DNA of 11,173 nt from Thiomonas sp. (GCA_027443745.1 DAIAZB010000373.1:1-11173), one strand, 5' to 3'; shown: positions 1 to 6,722, counted from the stretch's first letter. A program made the numbers and translations. The notes: generated by a model from the sequence alone, not told the origin.

Positions 1-684
1 GCCAGGCTCGATGCGCCGGCCAGCGCCATCCGTGACCCGCTGGTGTTCCGCTGGGCCTTTCCCACGCTGGCGGCGCTGCTGGTGGCCTACTTCGTCACCG
101 CCGCCGCCGGCGTGCCGGTGTCGGTCGTCACCGGGATTGCAGCGGGGCTGATGCTGGCGCTGGCCGGGCGCTGGTGGCAGCGCGGGCGCGGTGCGCGCAT
201 CGACGTGCGTGGCGTGATCCGGCACGCGCCCTGGCAGATCGTGCTGTTCTCGCTCGGCATGTACCTGGTGGTCTACGGCCTGCGCAACGCGGGGCTCACC
301 GCCGATTTGGCGCAGGCGCTCGAAGCGATCGGCCGGCACGGTGTGTTCACCGCCGCGCTGGGCACGGGCTTCATCAGCGCGGGACTGTCGGCGGTGATGA
401 ACAACATGCCCACGGTGCTCATCGGCGCGCTGAGCGTCCACCAGGCCCAGGGACTGAGCGAACCCGTGCGCGAGGCCATGGTCTACGCCAACGTCATCGG
501 CTGCGACCTGGGGCCGAAGTTCACCCCCATCGGCAGCCTGGCCACGCTGCTGTGGCTGCATGTGTTGGCGGGCAAGGGCATGAACATCTCCTGGGGCACC
601 TACTTCCGCATCGGCATGGTGCTCACCGCGCCGGTGTTGGCGGTGACGTTGGCCGCGCTGGCGTGGCGCTTGGGCTTGGCTTGA
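1..684 (+). CDS. arsB: ArsB arsenite/antimonite efflux permease, C-terminal part (5' cut by window edge)
   Basis: An inner-membrane permease that extrudes arsenite and antimonite, alone or with an ArsA ATPase. The reading frame is open from base 1, so about 227 C-terminal residues are present against roughly 430 in full-length ArsB; the start lies outside the window. The strongest evidence is the near-perfect ArsB C-terminal signature: NNMPTVLIGALSV (from nt 400), then ANVIGCDLGPK and TPIGSLATLLWLHVL (nt 487-567), then ISWGTYF and a last hydrophobic helix ending at the stop. Other hydrophobic stretches fit membrane spans. This is the ArsB family, not Acr3. The gene is followed by a broken arsC remnant, which suggests the end of an old arsBC arrangement. 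Its product would remove arsenite, the substrate of the arsenite oxidase encoded further right, so both detoxification and oxidation are present. Identification is very secure; only the N-terminus is unseen. Confidence 0.95.
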   Translation, partial: ARLDAPASAIRDPLVFRWAFPTLAALLVAYFVTAAAGVPVSVVTGIAAGLMLALAGRWWQRGRGARIDVRGVIRHAPWQIVLFSLGMYLVVYGLRNAGLTADLAQALEAIGRHGVFTAALGTGFISAGLSAVMNNMPTVLIGALSVHQAQGLSEPVREAMVYANVIGCDLGPKFTPIGSLATLLWLHVLAGKGMNISWGTYFRIGMVLTAPVLAVTLAALAWRLGLA

Positions 685-736
685 TTCCCCCTGTTGCGCC
701 CCGCAAGCACAAGAACCCGCAGGGACCTGCAACGAC

Positions 737-817
737 CACAACCCCGCCTGTGGTACATCACGCAACGTGCTGACGCTGATTCGCCATGTCGGCATCGAGC
801 CCGAAATCGTCGAATAG
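737..817 (+). pseudogene. arsC: arsC (glutaredoxin-type arsenate reductase) N-terminal remnant
   Basis: Frame 2 reads HNPACGTSRNVLTLIRHVG, then IEPEIVE and a TAG stop. This matches the N-terminus of E. coli-type ArsC (YHNPACGTSRNTLEMIRNSG), including the catalytic Cys of the Cys-Gly-Thr-Ser-Arg motif. No start codon precedes it in frame: the usual short beta-strand before the HNPAC motif is replaced by unrelated sequence, and after 27 codons the homology ends at the stop. The expected remaining ~110 residues are not visible in any frame up to 1004. It sits 52 bases after arsB, the usual place for arsC, so this looks like a deleted or rearranged arsC rather than chance similarity. Positions 818-1004 hold nothing I can assign. 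It is unlikely to encode a working enzyme. Confidence 0.75.
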
Positions 818-1004
818 ACGGATGACGGTGGCTGCTTGCAAAGGCCTGCACCGCTGCGCCTCAACCACCGGACGCAGAATGCTCAGCGCGGCCATGCCGG
901 GCGGTGCTCCAGCTCCATGGGTCCACGCCGTGCTCGCCCTGCCGAAACGTTGCGCCGAGTCTCGTCGCTCGTCAGCGCGATGACGTGCCACGCACGCTGA
1001 CTTG

Positions 1005-1589
1005 TCATAGCGTGGTCACGAACGCCTCTGGTGACGGTCGAATCCGTGCCGCCTTGGCCGATTTGACCGTGCCGACAACCACGAAGCAAACGGCCTGTTC
1101 GCTGTCGCCCAAGCTGAACAATGACCGCAATGCTTGGGAATTCATCGCCTGCCCGCTCACGAGGCCCGCACCGAACCCTTGGGCATGCACGACCAACAGC
1201 ATGTTCTGCAGGGCGCTCCCCAACGACACCAGGCGCTCCGCCACGGGAATCTCAGGATGATCATCTTGCGTGCGTACGATGGCCATTGCCAAGAACGGCG
1301 CCCGCTGTGCCTTGTCGCGAGCGTCCTGCAATTGCTGCGTCGATGCGTCTGGATCGCGCTCCAGCAAGGCTGCGGCAAACGCCTCTCCAAGGCGCGGGCG
1401 CGCCGCATCCGAAATCTGCACGAAGCGCCAAGGAAGAATCAGACCGTGATCAGGCGCCTGAGCCGCAGCATCGAACAACATCCGGATCTGCGCCGATGAG
1501 GGGCCCGGCGCCATCAAGCGCTTCGGGGAGGTTTGTTGGCGCTTGCGAAGCAGTTCGAGCGTCCAATCGATTGTGTCGGTTTGATCCAT
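1005..1589 (-). CDS. Nitroreductase family protein, YdjA-like
   Basis: Predicted FMN-dependent NAD(P)H oxidoreductase of the nitroreductase superfamily, cytoplasmic, substrate unknown. With the start used here the protein has 194 residues, close to E. coli YdjA (183). Matching features are an N-terminal Arg/Lys-rich segment (RKRQQTSPKRL, residues 15-25), APDHGLILPWRF (about 45-56; compare APDHKSMQPWRF in YdjA), AQGFGAGLVSG (about 136-146), and the C-terminal block FVVVGTVKS followed by EAFVTTL. The frame is open further upstream to a Met codon at 1691, but a promoter-like sequence at 1626-1655 lies inside that extension. Family alignment also favours the Met at 1589 (or 1601); neither has a strong ribosome-binding site. 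It points the same way as the aio operon but is separated from it by the 91-aa gene and non-coding DNA, so a role in arsenic metabolism is not shown. Confidence 0.85.
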   Translation of the reverse strand: MDQTDTIDWTLELLRKRQQTSPKRLMAPGPSSAQIRMLFDAAAQAPDHGLILPWRFVQISDAARPRLGEAFAAALLERDPDASTQQLQDARDKAQRAPFLAMAIVRTQDDHPEIPVAERLVSLGSALQNMLLVVHAQGFGAGLVSGQAMNSQALRSLFSLGDSEQAVCFVVVGTVKSAKAARIRPSPEAFVTTL

Positions 1590-1625
1590 CGTGGTGTTCA
1601 TCCAAGGGTTACGCATCAATTGGAC

Positions 1626-1655
1626 ATCACAAAACCTGTTCAAAATGCCTGTCAA
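1626..1655 (-). promoter_or_regulatory. Putative sigma-70 promoter of the nitroreductase gene
   Basis: On the minus strand a perfect -35 hexamer TTGACA (1655-1650) is followed, after an 18-bp spacer, by TGTGAT (1631-1626), which matches four of six positions of the -10 consensus. Transcription would start near 1619, giving a leader of about 20-30 nt before the ATG codons at 1601 or 1589. This argues against translation starting at the upstream Met codon at 1691. Not experimentally supported. Confidence 0.45.
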
Positions 1656-1959
1656 GGACCCTTTGAATGCTGCGGGATCGGCATCAATCAAAACAGGAAC
1701 TACAAGACATCCATCGTCCGCAAGATTGCGGTTCGCGCTGATGAAAACCTAGCTGACCTGGGGTGGAAGGTTCTCCTGGACATGTCGAACCAGGGAGGCC
1801 AGCCGCCGCGCGGGCCTCGACGCTTGCTTGGGAACGCTGGGGACAACGCTGGCATGCGACCGTCGGCGATGGGAATCGTTCGGCGTGACACCGGTTTGAT
1901 GACCACGGCTCGGTCGGCGTCTTCACGCAGCGCGTCGATTGGTCGATCCATGCCAGGGC
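1656..1959. other. Non-coding or degenerate stretch between the nitroreductase gene and the 91-aa gene
   Basis: No convincing gene. On the minus strand two successive frames look protein-like by codon use. One runs around 1840-1940 and includes DALREDADRAVVIKP. Another, two bases shifted, runs about 1749-1925 and ends RRLASLVRHVQENLPPQVS before a TAG. Neither has a good start and ribosome-binding site, and I recognise neither. They may be remnants of one frameshifted gene or chance in GC-rich DNA. No terminator with a U-tract was seen. Confidence 0.3.
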
Positions 1960-2235
1960 TTATTCGAGCAGTCCATGCTTGAAGTGTCTGGAGTGATGAT
2001 CGGTCCAATGCTCTCCGATTTCGGATCTGAGGTACTGCACGAGATGAGCATGCGCTGCGGTTGGTTGATCGATGACCGTTTTGTACACAGCCACGCCGTA
2101 CTCGGGGTGCTTGAGCTGCTCGGCGAGAGCCAAGCGATTCACCACGTCCAGCGTGCCAACGGCAATCACATAACTGCGTTGTTCAGGCTCACCATGGTGA
2201 AAGGCCTGTGCGAAATACACGATTTCAGTGTCCAT
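1960..2235 (-). CDS. Unrecognised 91-aa protein, His-rich C-terminus
   Basis: I do not recognise this protein. The start is well supported: GGGGAGG lies about 8 bases before the ATG, so the ORF's in-frame upstream extension (to 2388) is not used. The product begins MDTEIVYFAQAFHHGEPEQR, contains SYVIAVGTLDVVNRLALAEQ, and ends in a His-rich stretch (EHWTDHHSRHFKHG, about residues 75-88). There are seven His in the last 20 residues and no Cys, signal peptide or membrane helix, so it is probably a small soluble cytoplasmic protein. The His-rich tail could bind a metal, but that is inference only. It lies 261 bases downstream of aioF on the same strand; a shared transcript is possible but not shown. 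No obvious promoter was found in the gap. Confidence 0.65.
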   Translation of the reverse strand: MDTEIVYFAQAFHHGEPEQRSYVIAVGTLDVVNRLALAEQLKHPEYGVAVYKTVIDQPTAAHAHLVQYLRSEIGEHWTDHHSRHFKHGLLE

Positions 2236-2496
2236 GGGTGCGCCTCCCCTGCTGGTGTCATCAGCCGTCAAATGCAGACCACTGCATACTCGACATGGCT
2301 GCACCGTGGATTGAAGTTTGATGCGATTCGGCTTTTGTCGGCTTGATCCAGGGCAAGGTTGACCGAGAGATTCCGGGACCACTCGCATAAAGTCATGTCG
2401 AGGGACAAGGCGCTGAATTCGACGCCATTGGCAGTTGAAGACGCTGATTTGGGCATGACGAAAATTCCCCGATCTGAACCCCGTTTTGAGACGCGT
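2236..2496. other. Intergenic region downstream of aioF
   Basis: 261 bases between the aioF stop and the 91-aa gene. A minus-strand ORF of 93 codons crosses it (2268-2549) but overlaps the aioF 3' end, has no ribosome-binding site and shows no recognisable protein. I see no intrinsic terminator with a U-tract. The only regulatory element found is the ribosome-binding site of the 91-aa gene at its left edge. Confidence 0.4.
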
Positions 2497-2853
2497 TCAA
2501 TGGTCTTGGCAGACGGTGTTGCAAAGATTGGCCACGAAGGTGTTGCCAATGCGGTAGGTCACAACGCGCCCCTCACGGGTGCGATGCACGATGCCGATCT
2601 GGCGCAGATGACGCAGATGCAGGGACGTGTTGGGCTGACTGCTGCCGATACGGTTGGCGATCTGCTGCACATTCATGTCCTGCCCGCGCAGGTGGCAGAC
2701 GATGCTCAGCCGCATCGGGCATGACAGCGCGGCGAACAGTTCGGCGGCCGCGTCGAAGACGGCGGCGACATCGTCCTCGCTCGCGCTGCGGGGCTTGCCG
2801 GCGGCTCGGCCGCGACGGCTGGCGCCGCCGGAAAAAGGAAGTTCGTGGTGCAT
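2497..2853 (-). CDS. aioF: ArsR/SmtB-family regulator, AioF-like, at the end of the aioBA operon
   Basis: A 118-residue winged-helix DNA-binding regulator. Residues about 36-52 (AAELFAALSCPMRLSIV) correspond to the ArsR dimer and first DNA-proximal helices. The helix-turn-helix spans about 60-88 (NVQQIANRIGSSQPNTSLHL and the following RHLRQIGIV), and the beta-wing is REGRVVTYRI (93-102). Four cysteines are present: C45, C53, C111 and C115; any pair or triplet could bind As(III). C53 sits where SqrR/BigR persulfide sensors carry their first Cys (LMIMCYL in SqrR), and C115 lies one helical turn before the second. I recall AioF of Thiomonas arsenitoxydans as an ArsR-family, arsenic-binding regulator encoded in the aio operon that binds the aio promoter region; gene order and family match. 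The start used has only a weak GGA upstream; an alternative Met lies at 2904. It follows the cytochrome gene after 113 bases. Confidence 0.85.
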   Translation of the reverse strand: MHHELPFSGGASRRGRAAGKPRSASEDDVAAVFDAAAELFAALSCPMRLSIVCHLRGQDMNVQQIANRIGSSQPNTSLHLRHLRQIGIVHRTREGRVVTYRIGNTFVANLCNTVCQDH

Positions 2854-2966
2854 GGGTTCCGAGGTGGAATGGAGGGATCTCCCTGAGAGATTGTGGGTGA
2901 GCATGCCAGCGGAGACGCCATGGGGTGACGCCCCCGACCGTCCTGTCTTTCTTCTGTCCGGCTGCT

Positions 2967-3278
2967 TTATTTCAGGCTCAAAATCCACTCGACCAGTTGC
3001 TTGGCTTGCGTCGGGGTGACATCGGTGTTGGGCGGCATCGGCACCTGGCCCCAGGTGCCGACATGGCCGTGCAACACGGCATTGACCAGCATTTGCTCGG
3101 CACCGGGCTTGCCGGCGTATTTCCCGGCCACGGCCTTGTAGGCAGGGCCAACAATCTTGGCGTCCACCGCGTGGCAGGCCAGGCAGTTCTTCTGCTTGGC
3201 CAGTGCCAGCATGTCGGGCGCGGCCCAGGCTTGGGCTGCGAACAGGGCCAGGGATGTGCACAAAAGAAGTTTGTTCAT
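2967..3278 (-). CDS. Small periplasmic c-type cytochrome of the aio operon
   Basis: A 103-residue class I cytochrome c of the c551/c552 type. It has a cleavable signal peptide (residues 1-19, ending AQAWA before APDM), a single haem-binding CLACH motif (C32, C35, H36) and a likely axial Met (M81 in QVPMPPN). The usual C-terminal helix ends QAKQLVEWILSLK. GAGGAA lies about 7 bases before the ATG and fixes the start; the frame is open upstream without such a site. In aio operons a cytochrome of this kind accepts electrons from the arsenite oxidase Rieske subunit and passes them to a terminal oxidase or, in other organisms, further carriers. The gene lies 150 bases after aioA, and an intrinsic terminator falls in that gap, so its expression may be lower than that of aioBA. 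The exact symbol used in this lineage is uncertain. Confidence 0.92.
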   Translation of the reverse strand: MNKLLLCTSLALFAAQAWAAPDMLALAKQKNCLACHAVDAKIVGPAYKAVAGKYAGKPGAEQMLVNAVLHGHVGTWGQVPMPPNTDVTPTQAKQLVEWILSLK

Positions 3279-3331
3279 CGTGTTCCTCGGTTTTGAGAGA
3301 TTGACATGGAATGCACGGACTCCCGCATTCA

Positions 3332-3358
3332 AAAAATGGGCTCCCGGGGAGGAGCCCA
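3332..3358 (-). terminator. Intrinsic terminator between aioA and the cytochrome c gene
   Basis: Read on the minus strand, GGGCTCC (3358-3352) and GGAGCCC (3345-3339) form a perfect 7-bp GC-rich stem around a 6-base loop, followed after one A by six Ts (3337-3332). This is a textbook Rho-independent terminator. It lies 71 bases after the aioA stop and upstream of the cytochrome ribosome-binding site, so it would end part of the aioBA transcripts before the distal genes. Confidence 0.8.
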
Positions 3359-3390
3359 AGGAACTGCCGCCCGAGGAGGAGGACAGCGGC

Positions 3391-3417
3391 TCCCCCAGAC
3401 CATCTCGGCCTGGGGGA
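3391..3417 (-). other. Stem-loop just after the aioA stop codon
   Basis: TCCCCCAG and CTGGGGGA are exact inverted repeats (8 bp) separated by 11 bases, starting 11 bases after the aioA stop. No U-tract follows on the minus strand, so it is not a classical terminator. It could protect the aioBA mRNA 3' end left after termination or processing at the second hairpin further on. Confidence 0.55.
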
Positions 3418-3428
3418 ACGTGGGCGAT

Positions 3429-5954
3429 TCAAACCCCGTACATGCGGCTCTTGGTCGAGACCGTACGTTTCCAGTCGGGCATCGGGCCGACTCGACGAAT
3501 GTCGGCCCAGGTTCCCTTGTGGTACTCGAGGAAATGCACATCCGTCGCAGTGGTCACGACGGAACCCACGACCCCTTTGGGCGCGCCGAAAACAACGAAG
3601 GACTGGTTGGGCTTGATGGTCGGCTCGGGGTAGGCCATGGCCATCGTGGTGCCGTAGTCGTTATAGATTTCAACCACATCGGTCGGCTTGACGCCGAGGG
3701 TCGCCATATCCGCAGGATTCATCTGGATCACCGCCATCGGATAACGATCCATGACGAAGGGGTCGTATTGGTTGTTGTACCAGGACTGCCAGACTTCGTT
3801 GAACCGGCCGTTGTTGATCCAGAATTTGTACTTGGCCTTGACCTCGGCGGCCTGTTTGAGCCAACCATCCCACTTCGCTGGAAAGACCTGGATCTTGCCA
3901 TTGGGCGTGTCGAACTTGTCGTCGGGATATAGCGTCGGCGAACCCAGCAGCTTGTCTCCATCAACCTGCTTGATCGGCATCTGCACGCCGTTGTTGCCAG
4001 CCTTGCGAAGCAGTGCGTAGGTGGCCATGTAGCCCGTGGCGTAACCCTCGCTATCGATTTTGGGTGCGCCCGGTCGACCGACCTGGCGGAATCCATCGTT
4101 GAAGGCATCTTCCGGGGTTGTCCACTCGAAACCTTCGAAGCGCTTGGCCATCTTGACATTGCCTTCGGCCTCATACATCACGCGAATGGTGTTGGCGATG
4201 CGCGCGGCGGTCAGGCAGTCGGGCAAGGCCTCGCCCGGGGGATCGATGAACTTTTCGGACATGCGCAGGCGGCGCTCGCCGTTCATGGAGGTATGGTTCA
4301 TTTCTCCCGGCAGGGCGCCCGGGAACATCACATGGGCCGCCTCGGCAATCATCGTCGGGTAGATATCCATCATCCCGACAAACAAGCCGCCCTTTTGCGT
4401 CGCCTTGTAGATGACGTCCACCAGCTCCTTGGGCGTGGCGCCACGTGCCTGGCCCATGGCCTGTTTGACGATCTGACTGCGGCGAATGACGGCCTCGCGC
4501 AGAGCCTGGGCATTGTTGGTGGTCTGGAAGGTGTTGCACGCCCAGAACGTCATCATCTTGCCCTTGCCATTGATGAGGTAGGTATCGACCTCGATCAATT
4601 TGTCATGGCGCGGAATGGGAAAGTCGGCGACCGGATAGCGGGACTTGGGTTCCGGATATGGGGGCCGTGTGTAACCTTCCTGGTGACCGCCCATGCGGAC
4701 CCAGCCTGTGCCACGTCGGCTGCCCACATTGTGCGTGGCCACGACAACGGCGCCCATGGCTTGTTCGGTGACGTAGTTGTTGTTGCCCCAGATGATGCCT
4801 TTCTCGAAGGCGTGCATGGTGCGTGGCTGCTGACCCGGGGCCTTGGGTTTGTAGCTCCATTCCGCAGCCTGCTTGATCTGCGCCACCGGAACGCCGGTGA
4901 TGCGACTGCATTCGTCCAGCGACATGGCATTGGCCTTGACAGCCGCCTCGAAACCTTCCGTGTGGTTGGCAATGAAGTCCTTGTTGATCCAGCCTTGATC
5001 GACGATGTAGGTCAGCAGGCCATTGAACAGGGCGCCATCGCTGCCGGGGTTGATCGCCAAGTGCAGAACCTGATCCTTGGCCAGATCCTCACAAATCGAA
5101 ATCGACGGATTGCGGCGGGGGTCGACAAAGATGAATTTGCCGGGACCGACCGGTTCGCCCGGAAACATTGCCTTCTTCTTGTCCACCGTACCGCCCTGCA
5201 GATTGGGCAGCCAGTGCACGAGGAAATAGTTCGTCTGATTTTCGTAAGGATTGTTGCCGATGGACCAGATGACGTCAGCCAATTCGGCATCCTCATAGCT
5301 GTTGTTCAGCTCGAAAATCCCCATGTCACGGTTGCCGAAACATTCGGAGTTGTACGCCGGGCGGTTGTGGATGCGTACCGTCGGGGTCTGGATGCCGGTG
5401 AAGATCAGCTTGCCGGTTCCCCATGTGTTCTCGAAACCTCCTCCGGCCCCCCCGTGGTCGAACATGGCCACGGCGATCTCGTCCGGACCATCTTCGTCCA
5501 GAATTTTTTTGACCATGCCACCATAGACCTGGAGGGCGTAATCCCAGGAAGTGTCCATCCACTGGTCACCGTAGTAGACACGGGGATGAAGCAGACGCTC
5601 TTTGGTGAGACCATCGGCGTTGTAGAAGTAGGAAGCCATTTTGCCCCCCCGGGTTGAGCTCAGCCCCTGGTTGACGACACAAGCCTTGTCCGGCACGATC
5701 ATGACGGCTTTACGCTTGCCGTTCTTGTCGGTCAGCACATTGGTCATCGCCGGGGTCATGATGGTGGCGAAGGGTGGAAGTTGCTTGCGAAAATCAAGCC
5801 CCAACGCGTTCTGGTGTGGCGCTCGCCCGCCCTCACGGTCGGCATCCCAGGTGTAGGCGTGGTAGCCACAACCCACGATGCAGAAATGGCAGGTCAAATT
5901 GGTTTTTTGCGCATCTGCCGGCGGCAGCGCGACACGATCCTTGAATTGCGACAT
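3429..5954 (-). CDS. aioA: Arsenite oxidase large, molybdopterin-containing subunit AioA
   Basis: Catalytic subunit that oxidises arsenite to arsenate in the periplasm (DMSO-reductase family, bis-pyranopterin Mo cofactor plus one [3Fe-4S] cluster). The 841-residue length is usual for AioA. Cluster ligands C22, C25 and C29 ([12 protein letters not shown]) are present, and the fourth family position is Ser (S99) rather than Cys, as in true AioA. Active-site residues known from the Alcaligenes faecalis enzyme are found one position later: H196, E204 ([15 protein letters not shown]), R420 and H424 ([15 protein letters not shown]). No Cys or Ser Mo ligand motif like that of nitrate reductase was seen. 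There is no signal peptide; it is exported folded with the Tat-tagged AioB. GGAGA lies 9 bases before the start, 27 bases after aioB. Long ORFs on the opposite strand are mirror frames of this gene. Confidence 0.98.
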   Translation of the reverse strand: MSQFKDRVALPPADAQKTNLTCHFCIVGCGYHAYTWDADREGGRAPHQNALGLDFRKQLPPFATIMTPAMTNVLTDKNGKRKAVMIVPDKACVVNQGLSSTRGGKMASYFYNADGLTKERLLHPRVYYGDQWMDTSWDYALQVYGGMVKKILDEDGPDEIAVAMFDHGGAGGGFENTWGTGKLIFTGIQTPTVRIHNRPAYNSECFGNRDMGIFELNNSYEDAELADVIWSIGNNPYENQTNYFLVHWLPNLQGGTVDKKKAMFPGEPVGPGKFIFVDPRRNPSISICEDLAKDQVLHLAINPGSDGALFNGLLTYIVDQGWINKDFIANHTEGFEAAVKANAMSLDECSRITGVPVAQIKQAAEWSYKPKAPGQQPRTMHAFEKGIIWGNNNYVTEQAMGAVVVATHNVGSRRGTGWVRMGGHQEGYTRPPYPEPKSRYPVADFPIPRHDKLIEVDTYLINGKGKMMTFWACNTFQTTNNAQALREAVIRRSQIVKQAMGQARGATPKELVDVIYKATQKGGLFVGMMDIYPTMIAEAAHVMFPGALPGEMNHTSMNGERRLRMSEKFIDPPGEALPDCLTAARIANTIRVMYEAEGNVKMAKRFEGFEWTTPEDAFNDGFRQVGRPGAPKIDSEGYATGYMATYALLRKAGNNGVQMPIKQVDGDKLLGSPTLYPDDKFDTPNGKIQVFPAKWDGWLKQAAEVKAKYKFWINNGRFNEVWQSWYNNQYDPFVMDRYPMAVIQMNPADMATLGVKPTDVVEIYNDYGTTMAMAYPEPTIKPNQSFVVFGAPKGVVGSVVTTATDVHFLEYHKGTWADIRRVGPMPDWKRTVSTKSRMYGV

Positions 5955-5981
5955 GGTGTTCGTCTCCTGACGGTGATGGGC

Positions 5982-6521
5982 TTACAGCACGTTGGCCTGG
6001 CGGCCATAGATCAGGCCGTTCACGGCCACGGCGCGAACACTGTCGGAGGCCGGGTCGTACTCGAGTTGGATTTGCGGCAGATCTTCGGTCGCCTGGCCGC
6101 AGATCATCTGACCCGACTTCTCGGGATCGAACATGCTGTAGTGACAGGGGCACTTGAAGCGCTGCGTGGCCGGGTCGTACATCAACGGACAGCCCATGTG
6201 GGTGCACAGGTTGCTGTAGGCGACGATGTCACCGTCAGGGCCAACGCCGCCGGCGACACGCTGCCCCATCTTGATCGCCACGCAGGGAGAGTCGCCATCC
6301 GGATAGCTGAACGACACGGGTGTGTTGGCCTGCATGGCTTTCGCCTTGCCCACCAGGGTTTTCGGATAGGGCAGCACCACCATTCCGGCCGCAGCCCGTA
6401 TGGCTGCCTGGTCGCTGCCCGCGGCCATTGCAGAGCCGACCGGACTGACAACTGCGCCTACGCCTGCTACGCTGGTTCCGGCCACTTTGAGAAAAATGCG
6501 ACGCGATACTTTTTCGGTCAT
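5982..6521 (-). CDS. aioB: Arsenite oxidase small Rieske subunit AioB
   Basis: A 179-residue [2Fe-2S] Rieske protein that relays electrons from AioA to cytochrome c. A twin-arginine signal (VSRRIFLK, residues 5-12) and a hydrophobic stretch ending near AMA (31-33) route the AioAB complex to the periplasm. The cluster boxes are CTHMGC (C106, H108, C111) and CPCHYS (C124, C126, H127). C106/H108/C124/H127 bind the cluster; C111 and C126 can form the Rieske disulfide. The disulfide is kept in the A. faecalis enzyme but, as I recall, is absent in alphaproteobacterial Rhizobium NT-26. An AGGAGG ribosome-binding site stands 4 bases before the ATG. It is the first gene of the leftward operon, and the predicted sigma-54 start site lies about 36 bases upstream of its ATG, giving a short leader. 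Confidence 0.97.
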   Translation of the reverse strand: MTEKVSRRIFLKVAGTSVAGVGAVVSPVGSAMAAGSDQAAIRAAAGMVVLPYPKTLVGKAKAMQANTPVSFSYPDGDSPCVAIKMGQRVAGGVGPDGDIVAYSNLCTHMGCPLMYDPATQRFKCPCHYSMFDPEKSGQMICGQATEDLPQIQLEYDPASDSVRAVAVNGLIYGRQANVL

Positions 6522-6567
6522 GATGCCTCCTCGGGGTTATGAAACGCTCAATCGCAGCCATTCATCT

Positions 6568-6583
6568 TGCAATGGACGTGCCA
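6568..6583 (-). promoter_or_regulatory. Sigma-54 promoter driving aioBA
   Basis: The minus strand reads TGGCACG-TCCA-TTGCA, an exact fit to the sigma-54 consensus TGGCACG-N4-TTGCW. The -24 GG is at 6582-6581 and the -12 GC at 6570-6569, so transcription should start near 6557, about 36 bases before the aioB ATG. The divergently encoded AioR is a sigma-54-dependent activator, which fits. It overlaps no coding sequence. Confidence 0.9.
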
Positions 6584-6657
6584 CCTCGGAATCGCAGTTG
6601 CACAGCACGATAAATCAAGCACTTGCACGCAGATGCGTGCGGCAGTTGACGGCCACC

Positions 6658-6677
6658 GCGTTACCACAACGTAACGC
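6658..6677. promoter_or_regulatory. Putative AioR enhancer site 1
   Basis: A perfect inverted repeat GCGTTAC-CACAAC-GTAACGC. Its core fits the form GTTNC-N6-GNAAC, which I recall as a proposed AioR binding motif (not verified here). The centre is about 110 bp upstream of the predicted sigma-54 start of aioBA, a usual distance for an NtrC-type activator. Confidence 0.65.
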
Positions 6678-6689
6678 TGTGGCGTGAAA

Positions 6690-6709
6690 GCGTTTCCTTT
6701 TCGTAACGC
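6690..6709. promoter_or_regulatory. Putative AioR enhancer site 2
   Basis: GCGTTTC-CTTTTC-GTAACGC, the same inverted repeat as site 1 with one arm mismatch, again fitting GTTNC-N6-GNAAC. Its centre lies 32 bp from that of site 1, about three helical turns, and about 142 bp upstream of the aioBA start. It abuts the aioX ribosome-binding site (GGAGG, 6710-6714), so AioR bound here could also repress aioX. Confidence 0.6.
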
Positions 6710-6722
6710 GGAGGACTTCTCC

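Noticed and set aside
758..991. Minus-strand 77-codon ORF opposite the arsC remnant
   Set aside because: No ribosome-binding site or family match, and its C-terminal part is the antisense of the arsC remnant.
2877..2891. ATCTC/GAGAT dyad upstream of aioF as an ArsR-type operator
   Set aside because: Short and common; no second copy near the aioB promoter to support it as an AioF site.
3309..3330. GAATGC/GCATTC inverted repeat upstream of the cytochrome gene
   Set aside because: Six-base stem with a 10-base loop and no U-tract; too weak to call a terminator or operator.
2497..3432. A 311-codon frame joining aioF to sequence across the cytochrome gene
   Set aside because: Only the last 118 codons look like a protein family. 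The upstream part overlaps the cytochrome gene out of frame and is low-complexity Arg/Gly/Pro sequence.
4293..5657. A 454-codon plus-strand ORF opposite aioA
   Set aside because: It is the mirror of the secure aioA gene in GC-rich DNA; there is no ribosome-binding site and no recognisable domain.
6646..6674. TTGACG with CGTAAC 18 bases later as a plus-strand aioX promoter
   Set aside because: The -10 matches only three of six positions and lies within the AioR box; the aioX start site cannot be decided from this.
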